In this document: positions 7,115 to 13,652 of the stretch, one piece after another | How positions within the stretch are numbered: position 1 is the first letter of the stretch | Layout: each line of letters starts with the position of its first letter | Origin: Pseudomonadota bacterium | GTDB taxonomy: Bacteria; Pseudomonadota; Alphaproteobacteria; Rhizobiales; Xanthobacteraceae | DNA length: 13,652 nucleotides | Assembly: GCA_023405565.1 (NCBI GenBank) | Contig: JAEXXW010000454.1 | Coordinates: 1 to 13,652 of the forward strand | Direction: 5' to 3' | The notes under the pieces: model-generated | Seen by the model: the letters and a program-made list of their open reading frames with translations, nothing else | Told to the model about the DNA's origin: nothing | Database searches by the model: none | Made by a program: the position numbers and the translations under genes

Positions 7115-8172
7115 GTTGGCAAATCGCCCTGCAACTTGTCCGCTTCGCCTTCCTCCGAAACACCATCCGTTTCGTCCTCATCGCCATAGCCGACGATGTC
7201 GAGTGGCCGCGCTTTCAATCCCTTTGTGTCGCACCAGTGAACCAGCGCATCTTCCTGTCCATGCGTGACCCAGATCTCGCGGGCACCGGTCGCGATCACG
7301 GTCGCGCGCAGGCCATCCCAGTCGGCATGGTCAGAAATCACCAGCGGCAATTGCACGAGGCTTTGCCGCGCACGGGCGCGCACGCGCATCCAGCCGGAGG
7401 CGTAACAGGTGACGGGATCGGGGAAGCGGCGCGACCAGACCTCTTTCAAAGCTGAAGGCGGGCAGAGCGTGATGGTGCCGGCCAGCTCGGCCTTCTTCTT
7501 CTCGCGCACCAGCACCAGTTCGCCAAGATCGATGCCGCGCTCCTGGTAATAGCGCGACAGCGTCTCCATCGCGCCATGCAGATAGATCGGCTCGCGATAG
7601 CCGGCCTTGCGGATCAGCGCGATCACCCGCTGTGCCTTGCCGAGCGAATAGGCGCCGACGAGATGCGCCCGATCGGGAAACAGCGAGACTGAGTGCAGCA
7701 GCTTGGCGATCTCCTCATCCGGGTCCGGATGGCGGAAGACCGGCAACCCGAAGGTCGCCTCGGTGATGAAGACATCGCATTTGACGAGTTCGAACGGCGC
7801 GCAGGTCGGATCGGGCACGTCCTTGTAATCGCCCGAGGCGACGATGCGGCAGTCGTTGCGCTCGACCGCGATCTGCGCGGAACCCAGCACATGGCCGGCC
7901 GGATGGAAGGTCGCGGTCACGCCGTCGAGGGTGACGGTCTCGCCATAGCGGATCGCCTGCGTGGAACCGGCGAAGCTCTCGCCATAGCGCAGGCGCATGA
8001 TGTCGAGCGTTTCCTGCGTCGCCAGCACCTTGCCATGACCGGCCCGCGCGTGGTCGGAATGGCCATGCGTGATCAGGGCCTTGTCGACCGGCCGGGTCGG
8101 ATCGATGTAAAAGCCACCGGGCTTGCAGCAGACGCCGGATGGCGTGGGCAAAAGCAGGTCTTCAGGACGCAT
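7111..8172 (-). CDS. Ligase-associated exonuclease, metallo-beta-lactamase/beta-CASP fold
   Basis: This is a 353-residue predicted metal-dependent DNA exonuclease related to SNM1/Artemis and CPSF-73-type enzymes. Metal ligands are visible in order: HGHSDH (residues 36-41), H94 in PAGHVLGSAQ, D115 in SGDYKD, E138 in ITEATFG (a beta-CASP acidic motif), H282 in ISDHADW and H304 in VTHGQED. The beta-CASP insertion lies between about 160 and 280. The last 25 residues form an acidic, low-complexity tail. It should trim DNA ends for the partner ligase, whose start it overlaps by four bases. ATG at 8172 lacks a clear Shine-Dalgarno sequence. Its 5' end faces the methyltransferase gene across 52 bases, so both transcripts start from a shared short region. 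Confidence 0.93.
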   Translation of the reverse strand: MRPEDLLLPTPSGVCCKPGGFYIDPTRPVDKALITHGHSDHARAGHGKVLATQETLDIMRLRYGESFAGSTQAIRYGETVTLDGVTATFHPAGHVLGSAQIAVERNDCRIVASGDYKDVPDPTCAPFELVKCDVFITEATFGLPVFRHPDPDEEIAKLLHSVSLFPDRAHLVGAYSLGKAQRVIALIRKAGYREPIYLHGAMETLSRYYQERGIDLGELVLVREKKKAELAGTITLCPPSALKEVWSRRFPDPVTCYASGWMRVRARARQSLVQLPLVISDHADWDGLRATVIATGAREIWVTHGQEDALVHWCDTKGLKARPLDIVGYGDEDETDGVSEEGEADKLQGDLPT

Positions 8173-8224
8173 CGTTTACAGATAGGCTTTCCGGGCCATT
8201 TCGCGAGCTAGATGGGACAGGCAT
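8173..8224. promoter_or_regulatory. Divergent start region of the two repair-gene units
   Basis: Only 52 bases separate the exonuclease start (-) from the methyltransferase start (+), so promoters for both units must lie here or inside the facing genes. I found no convincing -35/-10 pair in either direction. No GTTC-N7-GTTC alphaproteobacterial LexA box is present, so direct SOS control from this region is not supported. GGGACAGG (8214-8221) may be the ribosome-binding site for the rightward gene. Confidence 0.4.
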
Positions 8225-9178
8225 TTGCACGAGACAAAGGTGTTTTCATCATCCGGCGACCTTCTGGCGGACCGCCGCTACGAGATGGCGCGGGCCTATC
8301 GCGGCGACGGCGATCTGGCGGCCGCGATCGATCTCCTGGAACAGGCGGTGGAACTGCAGCCGGGCTTTGCTGCGGCGTGGTTCGACCTTGGCGATGTGCG
8401 CGAAGTGGCGGGCCTGCGCGAGGCGGCGATCACCGCGTTTCAGGAGGCGCTGAAGGCCGATCCGGCGGATCGCCATGGCGCCGGCTTGCGGCTGCGCCTG
8501 CTCGATATCGGCGGGCATGCGATGTCGGCGGATTATGTGCGTTCGGTGTTCGACCAATATGCGCGCAAGTTCGATGATGCGCTGGCGGCCTTGTCCTATT
8601 CCGCGCCGCAGATGCTGGCCGAAGGTGTTGTCGCTCTGTGCGAGGCGCAGAAGCGTCCGATGCGGTTCGGCACCATGCTCGATCTTGGTTGCGGCACCGG
8701 CCTGTCGGGGGCTGCTTTCCGTCCGGTCGTCGACTGGATGGAGGGCGTCGATCTCTCGCCCGGCATGATCGAGCAGGCGCGCCGGAAAAATCTCTACGAC
8801 CAGCTGGAGGTCGGCGATCTCAGCGAAAGCCTTGATCATCGCCTGCGGGCCGATGCGCGTTTCAACCTGATCCTCGCCGCGGATGTCTTTGTTTATTGCG
8901 CGGACCTGACCTTGATTGCGACGATGTCGGCGGAGCTTCTGGCCGCCGGGGGCCTGTTTGCCTTCACCGTGGAAACGCATCCGAATGATGGCGTGATGCT
9001 GGGGCCGAAACTGCGCTACGCCCATGGCGAGAAACATGTGCGCGATGCTTTGGCGGCGGCCGGCTTGACGCTGCATCGTCTCGAGCCGGTGTCGACCCGC
9101 AACGAGGCCGACCAGCCGGTGCCGGGGCTGCTTGTGATTGCCGAGCGCGCCCCGTCTTCGCCTTTATCGGCGCGATAG
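8225..9178 (+). CDS. TPR-fused SAM-dependent methyltransferase
   Basis: This is a 317-residue two-part protein. Residues about 16-85 are TPR-like helices (ARAYRGDGDLAAAIDLLEQA, then AAWFDLGDVREVAGLREAAI). Residues about 105-305 form a class I methyltransferase, with motif I DLGCGTGLSG at 153-162 and the acidic GVDLSPGMIEQA at 174-185. No (D/N/S)PP(Y/F) DNA-methylase motif is present, so a DNA base target is unlikely; a protein or small molecule is more probable. The start is uncertain: TTG at 8225 with GGGACAGG upstream, or GTG at 8240. I chose TTG because it keeps a short leader before SSGD. It is the first gene of the methyltransferase-helicase-pdeM unit and lies nine bases before the helicase. 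The position suggests a tie to the repair set, which remains inference. Confidence 0.85.
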   Translation: MHETKVFSSSGDLLADRRYEMARAYRGDGDLAAAIDLLEQAVELQPGFAAAWFDLGDVREVAGLREAAITAFQEALKADPADRHGAGLRLRLLDIGGHAMSADYVRSVFDQYARKFDDALAALSYSAPQMLAEGVVALCEAQKRPMRFGTMLDLGCGTGLSGAAFRPVVDWMEGVDLSPGMIEQARRKNLYDQLEVGDLSESLDHRLRADARFNLILAADVFVYCADLTLIATMSAELLAAGGLFAFTVETHPNDGVMLGPKLRYAHGEKHVRDALAAAGLTLHRLEPVSTRNEADQPVPGLLVIAERAPSSPLSAR

Positions 9179-9187
9179 TTTCAAAGC

Positions 9188-11908
9188 GTGACCCTGCTCG
9201 ACCCCGCAGCACCACCCACCGCGCTTCCTCCGGTTTTTGCGCGCTGGTTTGCGGCGCGCGGTTGGGCACCGCGGGTTCATCAGCTCGAGTTGCTGGCACG
9301 GGCGCGGCAGGACAAGTCCGTGCTGCTGATCGCGCCGACTGGCGGCGGCAAGACGCTCGCGGGCTTCTTGCCGACGCTGGTGGAACTGAGCGGAGAGAAG
9401 AGGTGTGATGCTTCTTTTCCCCTCCCCCCGCAACGCGGTGGGGAGGGGTCAGGGGTAGGGGGACAAACTCATTGCACCTCAACACCCCCCACCCCCGACC
9501 CCTCCCCACCACTCGCTTCGCTCATGGGGGGAGGGGAGAAGAAGCTGCGTCGGTCGCAAGGGCTGCACACGCTCTACATCTCGCCGCTGAAGGCGCTGGC
9601 TGTCGACATTGCCCGCAATCTCGAAACGCCGGTCGCCGAGATGGGCCTGCCGATCCGGATCGAGACGCGCACCGGCGATACGCCCGTCTCCAAGCGCACG
9701 CGGCAGCGCAAGGACCCGCCCGACATCTTGCTGACGACGCCGGAGCAACTGGCGCTGCTGCTTGCCTCCGCTGATGCGCCGTATCTCTTTGGTACGCTGA
9801 AGCGCGTGATCCTTGATGAATTGCATGCGCTGGTGTTGTCGAAGCGTGGCGATCTGCTGTCGCTCGATTTGGCGCGGCTGTTTCGCCTGGCGCCCGGCCT
9901 GCACACGATCGGACTGTCGGCAACGGTGGCCGATCCCGATGACCTTCGCCGTTATCTCGTGCCGCAGCCGCGCGAGGGCGAGGCGATGGCCGATCTCGTC
10001 GTGGCGACCGGCGGCGCGGCGCCGCATGTGACGATGCTCGAGCCGGATACGCGCGATCCCGAAGCGCGTATTCCGTGGGCGGGGCATTCGGCGCGGCATG
10101 CGCTTCCGCAAATCTATGAACTGATCAAGCAGCACAAGACGACGCTGGTTTTCGTCAACACGCGCAGCCAGGCCGAGCTGATCTTTCAGGAGCTATGGCG
10201 CATCAACGAGGATTCACTGCCGATCGCCTTGCATCACGGCTCGCTCGATGTCGCGCAGCGCCGCAAGGTCGAAGCGGCCATGGCGCAATCGCGATTGCGC
10301 GCGGTGGTGTGTACGTCCTCGCTCGATCTTGGCATCGACTGGGGGGATATCGATCTCGTCATCAATGTCGGTGCGCCGAAAGGCTCGTCGCGTCTGCTGC
10401 AACGGATCGGCCGTGCCAATCACCGGCTCGATGAGCCCTCGCGCGGCATCCTCGTGCCCGCCAATCGCTTCGAAGTGCTGGAATGCCGGGCTGCCATCGA
10501 TGCGGTGGCGGAGCAGGCGCAGGACACGCCGCCCTTGCGGACCGGCGCGCTCGATGTGCTCGCACAACATGTATTGGGCACCGCCTGCGGCGAGCCGTTC
10601 GATGCCGATGTGCTGTTCGAAGAGGTGCAGAGCGCGGCACCTTATTGCGATCTGACGCGCGAAGACTTCGATGCGGTGATCGATTTCGTTGCCACCGGCG
10701 GCTATGCGCTGAAAGCCTACGAGCGCTTTGCCAAGATCAGGCAAGACAAGGCCGGCCGCTGGCGCGTCACCCATCCGCGTTTCGCGCAAGCCTATCGCAT
10801 GAATGTCGGTACCATCGTCGAAGCCTCGATGCTGAAGGTGCGGCTGGTGCGGTCGCGCGGCGGCAACAGCGGGCGCAGCGGCCCGATCGGACGGGGCGGG
10901 CGCATTCTCGGTGAGGTCGAGGAATATTTCGTCGAGACGCTGAGCGTCGGCGACACTTTCGTCTTTGCCGGCGAAGTGCTCCGTTATGAGACGATGGTAG
11001 AAGACGAGGTCTATGTCTCGCGCGCGCAGGACGAGGATCCGAAAGTGCCGTCCTACGAGGGCGGCAAGTTTCCGCTCTCGACCTATCTCGCCTCGCGCGT
11101 GCGCAACATTCTTGCCGATCCATCGCAATGGCCGCACCTGCCGCAACCGGTGCGGGAATGGCTGGAAATCCAGACGTGGCGGTCGGTGTTGCCGGGGCCG
11201 CGCGAATTGCTTGTCGAAACATTTCCGCGTGCAACAAAAAATTATCTTGTTTGCTATCCCTTCGAAGGCCGGCTCGCGCACCAGACGCTTGGCATGCTGC
11301 TGACGCGTCGGCTCGAGCGCGCGCGCATGCGTCCCCTAGGCTTTGTTGCCAATGAATATGCGCTGGCGGTGTGGGGGCTTGGCGATCTCAGTCGCGCGAT
11401 CAAGCGCGATGAACTTTCGCTCACGGAATTGTTTGCTGAAGACATGCTTGGTGATGATCTAGAAGCATGGCTTGCTGAATCGGCGTTAATGAAACGCACC
11501 TTCCGAACAAATGCCATTATTGGCGGCTTGATCGAAAGACGTTCAGTCGGAAAAGAAAAGACACGACGGCAAGTGACGATCTCAACGGACCTTATTTACG
11601 ACGTATTGCGTAAGCACCAACCGGATCATCTGTTGTTGCGGGCCGCGCGTGCCGATGCTGCAACAGGGTTGCTCGATATCAAGCGACTTTCGGAAATGCT
11701 CTCCCGTATTCAGGGACGAATCATTCATAAGCCGCTGGAACAGGTTTCACCGCTTGCGGTGCCGGTCATGCTCGAGATCGGTCGTGAGACGGTTTATGGG
11801 GAAGCATCGGACGTACTGCTTGCTGAAGCTGCGGACGAGCTTGTCAGGGAAGCGATGTCTACGAAGGGGGATTTGCGTGGTCGCGACGTTGCCAATGAAC
11901 GGTTCTGA
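9188..11908 (+). CDS. Ligase-associated DEXH-box helicase, Lhr-core type, with in-frame palindromic insert
   Basis: This is a 906-residue superfamily 2 ATP-dependent DNA helicase of the Lhr type, expected to translocate on single-stranded DNA and unwind duplexes during repair. Motif I is APTGGGKT (49-56). Motif Ia is in YISPLKALAVD (130-140). Motif II is DELH (210-213), motif III SAT (244-246), and motif IV lies around VFVNTRSQAE (321-330). Motif V is around TSSLDLGIDWG (376-386) and motif VI QRIGRANHR (405-413). The winged-helix and Lhr-core domains follow. Start GTG at 9188 has no strong Shine-Dalgarno sequence; it lies nine bases after the methyltransferase, so coupling is likely. Two oddities: residues about 70-124 come from a nested palindrome, making the protein some 50 residues longer than expected between motifs I and Ia, and 11401-11640 has only about 48% GC. 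Confidence 0.93.
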   Translation: MTLLDPAAPPTALPPVFARWFAARGWAPRVHQLELLARARQDKSVLLIAPTGGGKTLAGFLPTLVELSGEKRCDASFPLPPQRGGEGSGVGGQTHCTSTPPTPDPSPPLASLMGGGEKKLRRSQGLHTLYISPLKALAVDIARNLETPVAEMGLPIRIETRTGDTPVSKRTRQRKDPPDILLTTPEQLALLLASADAPYLFGTLKRVILDELHALVLSKRGDLLSLDLARLFRLAPGLHTIGLSATVADPDDLRRYLVPQPREGEAMADLVVATGGAAPHVTMLEPDTRDPEARIPWAGHSARHALPQIYELIKQHKTTLVFVNTRSQAELIFQELWRINEDSLPIALHHGSLDVAQRRKVEAAMAQSRLRAVVCTSSLDLGIDWGDIDLVINVGAPKGSSRLLQRIGRANHRLDEPSRGILVPANRFEVLECRAAIDAVAEQAQDTPPLRTGALDVLAQHVLGTACGEPFDADVLFEEVQSAAPYCDLTREDFDAVIDFVATGGYALKAYERFAKIRQDKAGRWRVTHPRFAQAYRMNVGTIVEASMLKVRLVRSRGGNSGRSGPIGRGGRILGEVEEYFVETLSVGDTFVFAGEVLRYETMVEDEVYVSRAQDEDPKVPSYEGGKFPLSTYLASRVRNILADPSQWPHLPQPVREWLEIQTWRSVLPGPRELLVETFPRATKNYLVCYPFEGRLAHQTLGMLLTRRLERARMRPLGFVANEYALAVWGLGDLSRAIKRDELSLTELFAEDMLGDDLEAWLAESALMKRTFRTNAIIGGLIERRSVGKEKTRRQVTISTDLIYDVLRKHQPDHLLLRAARADAATGLLDIKRLSEMLSRIQGRIIHKPLEQVSPLAVPVMLEIGRETVYGEASDVLLAEAADELVREAMSTKGDLRGRDVANERF
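9410..9545. repeat. 136-base nested palindromic element inside the helicase gene
   Basis: The left arm (9410-9462) and right arm (9485-9545) are near-perfect inverted copies: 19 of 20 outer bases and 22 of 24 inner bases pair, around a 22-base centre (9463-9484). Each arm is itself a hairpin, CCCCTCCCC paired with GGGGAGGGG around a short variable tip. No frame is broken: the insert encodes about residues 75-120, rich in Pro, Gly and Ser, between helicase motifs I and Ia. The C/G-block composition is like intergenic REP-like repeats of Rhizobiales genomes, from memory. It has no protein-coding content of its own, so it would be moved in trans, if it moves. Confidence 0.85.
11866..11870 (+). 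promoter_or_regulatory. Ribosome-binding site of pdeM inside the helicase gene
   Basis: AAGGGGGA spans 11865-11871; the G5 core is 11866-11870. Six bases separate that core from GTG at 11877. It decides the pdeM start and lies wholly within helicase codons, so pdeM translation is likely coupled to ribosomes finishing the helicase. Confidence 0.6.
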
Positions 11909-12587
11909 TTATCGGACCGACGAGGTGGATCTGGCCGGCGCGCAGCTCGTGGTGGATCCGGCCGGGGTCATCTACTGGCCGGCCGAGCGTATTCTCGCAG
12001 TCGCCGATCTGCATTTCGAAAAGGCCTCCAGCTTTGCACGCTTCGGCGCATTGCTGCCGCCTTACGACACGGCGGCAACGCTGGCGCGTCTGTGTGAAGT
12101 CATCATGCGTTATCGGCCGCGTGCGGTGTTTGCACTCGGCGACAGTTTTCATGATGGCGATGGCCCGCAGCGGCTCGGCGATGTCGATCGCGATGCGATC
12201 AACGCGCTGCAGAATGGCCGTGACTGGATCTGGATTGCCGGCAATCACGATCCCGATCCTGCTGTTGGCGTCGGCGGCGTGTTCACGCCGGAGATGAAGG
12301 TGGGTCCGCTGACCTTCCGTCATGAGCCGAAGGGGCAGAGCGGCGAGATCGCCGGTCACCTGCATCCGATGGCACGCATCATCGCCAGCGGGCGCTCGAT
12401 CAGCCGCAAATGCTTTGCCGTCGATCGCGAGCGCATGGTGATGCCGGCTTTTGGTGCTTTCACCGGCGGGCTGAATATCCGCGCGGCGGCGTTCATGAAT
12501 GTGTTCGGTGCGCTGACCTTCCGCGCGCATATGCTCGGCGCGACGCGGTGTTACGCCGTCGAAGCGTCGCGCTGTCTGCCGGGTTGA
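11877..12587 (+). CDS. pdeM: Ligase-associated metallophosphoesterase/endonuclease PdeM
   Basis: This is a 236-residue binuclear metallophosphoesterase. The Pseudomonas putida family member (MPE) has been characterised as a manganese-dependent DNA endonuclease, so nicking or incision of damaged DNA is the likely role. The metal-binding series is complete: DLH (44-46), GDSFHD (88-93), GNHD (122-125), and GHLH (160-163). The H149 region, FRHE, supplies a further conserved His. PAFGAFTGGLN near the C-terminus is typical of the family. GTG at 11877 was chosen for its G-rich ribosome-binding site; ATG at 11895 is the alternative. The frame is open far upstream, but those codons lie in helicase sequence and do not resemble the family. 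It overlaps the helicase by 32 bases and is the last gene of the rightward unit. Confidence 0.92.
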   Translation: MVATLPMNGSDYRTDEVDLAGAQLVVDPAGVIYWPAERILAVADLHFEKASSFARFGALLPPYDTAATLARLCEVIMRYRPRAVFALGDSFHDGDGPQRLGDVDRDAINALQNGRDWIWIAGNHDPDPAVGVGGVFTPEMKVGPLTFRHEPKGQSGEIAGHLHPMARIIASGRSISRKCFAVDRERMVMPAFGAFTGGLNIRAAAFMNVFGALTFRAHMLGATRCYAVEASRCLPG

Positions 12588-12601
12588 CGTTCATGTTGTT
12601 T

Positions 12602-12635
12602 ATTCCGGGCTCGTTGCTTCGCAACGCCCCGGAAT
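12602..12635. repeat. Single-hairpin copy of the ATTCCGGG repeat
   Basis: ATTCCGGG (12602-12609) pairs with CCCGGAAT (12628-12635). Inside, CGTTGC (12612-12617) pairs with GCAACG (12621-12626) around a TTC loop. GAC follows, as in the 4945-5049 element. The outer stem is identical to that element's right half, while the inner stem differs on both sides, so pairing is kept. It lies between convergent pdeM and the TIGR02186 gene. Six T residues at 12646-12651 follow ten bases after the hairpin, too far for a textbook terminator, but transcription may still end here. Confidence 0.8.
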
Positions 12636-12649
12636 GACGAGAGCGTTTT

Positions 12650-13417
12650 TTAATCCCGCCGGAATACGACCGAGGCGAACCATCCGGTGAGCAACGCCAT
12701 CAGCGTCGTGAACAGCCCGTACAGGATGCCGTGATCGCGCGCTGCGGTGACGATGAATTGTTCGATGCCGACCTTGACCACTTCCAGCGCCGATGAGGCC
12801 TGGGCGATATTGGCATTGTCGGCGAACAGACGCACATCGACGTCATAGACGCCGACAGGCGACTCGGCAGGCAAGCGTATCGTGGCCCGGAACAAGGTCG
12901 GCGTGATGAAGGTCACGCCCGCCGGATCGTCGATATAAAGACGCCGCTGCTGGCGCAGGCGGATCAGCGCTTCGCGGAATGTCTCTTCCCCGGATTCGAT
13001 GCCGGCCGCGACGTGGACCCGAGGGACGACATTCATCCCGATATCCATGCGACGCAGCATCTCGGCCGGCGCGATCTCGTCCACCGGCTTGTTGCTGAGC
13101 ACGGCGAGATAGAGCGGTGCATCGAGGAATGAATTGGATTCCACATGGGTCCAGATGCCAGCCATGCGATCCTTGCGGCGCACGACCAGTGTTTCGCGCG
13201 GGCCCGACACGGTGACGATGATGTTGTAGCCACTTTTGCGCGGAAAGGTTGTTGCGCCATCTCGTTCGATCGCGCCGAACAGCACAAGCTCGGTGCCGGT
13301 GAAGCTCGATGAGACCAGCACCTGATGGCTGCTGAGCGAGGTGATCAGACGTTCCGCGGAGGCCGGCGATATCGCCAGCATCAGAAGTCCGAGGATGAGA
13401 GCCGCGATGCGTGTCAT
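12650..13417 (-). CDS. TIGR02186-family exported, membrane-anchored protein
   Basis: This is a 255-residue protein with an N-terminal signal peptide (about 1-21, ending ASA before ERLI) and one C-terminal span (about 230-250, LYGLFTTLMALLTGWFASVVF). The bulk, residues 22-229, should therefore be periplasmic and anchored by the C-terminal helix. The order matches the TIGR02186 family, which is conserved in alphaproteobacteria and of unknown function. The central region is beta-rich, with VSGPRETLVVRRKDR and GVYDVDVRLF. It starts within the stop of the upstream permease gene (TGATG, one-base overlap), so the two are coupled, and the protein probably assists or guards that permease. I see no catalytic motif. 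It converges on pdeM. Confidence 0.82.
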   Translation of the reverse strand: MTRIAALILGLLMLAISPASAERLITSLSSHQVLVSSSFTGTELVLFGAIERDGATTFPRKSGYNIIVTVSGPRETLVVRRKDRMAGIWTHVESNSFLDAPLYLAVLSNKPVDEIAPAEMLRRMDIGMNVVPRVHVAAGIESGEETFREALIRLRQQRRLYIDDPAGVTFITPTLFRATIRLPAESPVGVYDVDVRLFADNANIAQASSALEVVKVGIEQFIVTAARDHGILYGLFTTLMALLTGWFASVVFRRD

Positions 13418-13652
13418 CAGCCGCCTCCCGCGAAGCGGAGTGAGAACAGCTCGGTCGGCTGAACCAGGATATCGATGGCGAAGCGGATGCCGACGCCCAG
13501 CACCAGAAGGCCGAGCAGGAGCCGCAGCCGTTCGGCTTTCATGTTCTGCCCGGCGCGGGCGCCGAATTGTGCACCGATGACGCCACCAACCATGAGGATA
13601 AGAGCCAGCAGCGCATCGACGAGATGGTTGGTTGCGGCATGCATCACCGTGG
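13417..13652 (-). CDS. TauE/SafE-family permease, C-terminal fragment at window edge
   Basis: About 77 C-terminal codons of a membrane permease are visible; the start lies beyond the right edge. Two spans are present: VDALLALILMVGGVIGAQFGARAG, and RLLLGLLVLGVGIRFAIDIL. GGVIGAQFGARAG is the typical TauE/SafE repeat. In-frame GTG/ATG codons near 13642-13647 are probably internal. It overlaps the TIGR02186 gene by one base and differs in sequence from the TauE-type protein at 2294-3052, so it is a separate paralogue. A sulfite or sulfur-oxyanion exporter is the usual guess for such pairs; the substrate is not shown here. Confidence 0.8.
   Translation of the reverse strand, partial: TVMHAATNHLVDALLALILMVGGVIGAQFGARAGQNMKAERLRLLLGLLVLGVGIRFAIDILVQPTELFSLRFAGGG

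Noticed and set aside
8173..8224. An SOS (LexA) box controlling the repair set
   Set aside because: No GTTC-N7-GTTC or close variant is in the divergent gap, so no direct SOS link can be claimed.
8212..8577. An ATG-initiated frame starting at 8212 ahead of the methyltransferase
   Set aside because: It runs out of frame through the TPR region and has no domain; the methyltransferase frame carries the SAM motifs.
9410..9545. A frameshift or assembly error breaking the helicase gene at the G/C-block region
   Set aside because: The frame is open through the whole palindrome and both flanks match the same helicase family in the same frame, so no break needs to be assumed.
10214..11281. A 355-codon open frame on the minus strand, antisense to the helicase
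   Set aside because: It mirrors a strongly family-conserved helicase frame. Long antisense frames are common in GC-rich DNA, and the translation has no recognisable domain.
11649..11876. A longer N-terminus for PdeM from ATG 11649
   Set aside because: The extra 76 codons lie entirely in helicase sequence, are Arg/Ser/Cys-rich and unlike the family. GTG 11877 has a good ribosome-binding site.
12641..12651. A classical intrinsic terminator after pdeM (hairpin plus T run)
   Set aside because: The T run starts ten bases after the hairpin and belongs partly to the convergent gene's end. Recorded only as a repeat with possible terminator effect.

Overview
The window is GC-rich, densely coded chromosomal DNA. 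The gene families point to an alphaproteobacterium, probably of the Bradyrhizobium/Rhodopseudomonas/Afipia group (Nitrobacteraceae). The pointers are an archaeal-type class I lysyl-tRNA synthetase, a DUF6460 membrane protein, a TIGR02186/TauE pair, a complete ligase-associated DNA-damage-response set, and two palindromic ATTCCGGG...CCCGGAAT repeats. The genus is inferred from recalled family distributions, not from a database search. No tRNA, rRNA, CRISPR array, transposase or phage gene was found, and no gap between genes exceeds about 170 bases.

Left part (1-5393). The window opens inside a periplasmic amino-acid-type solute-binding protein gene (+). It continues with lysK (+) and a TauE/SafE-type membrane permease (+), whose 3' end overlaps that of a convergent LexA-like S24 regulator gene (-) by 7 bases. 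The regulator is divergent from pyrD (+). Their shared 168-base gap holds a perfect 7-4-7 inverted repeat that looks like an operator. pyrD converges on a small DUF6460 membrane-protein gene (-), and a 105-base palindromic repeat fills the space between them.

Centre and right (5444-12587). This is a DNA-repair island built from the four ligase-associated families: ATP-dependent DNA ligase and beta-CASP exonuclease (both -, overlapping by ATGA), and DEXH-box helicase and PdeM metallophosphoesterase (both +, overlapping by 32 bases). The two halves diverge from a 52-base gap. A TPR/SAM-methyltransferase gene is the first gene of the rightward unit, 9 bases before the helicase. The products should together unwind, trim, nick and reseal damaged DNA; the methyltransferase's part is unknown. 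The helicase reading frame carries a 136-base nested palindrome in frame between motif I and motif Ia. Its C-terminal part also has a local drop in GC.

Right end (12596-13652). After a short second copy of the ATTCCGGG palindrome come a TIGR02186 secreted/anchored protein gene (-) and the C-terminal end of a second TauE/SafE permease (-). These two overlap by one base (TGATG) and are probably one transport unit.
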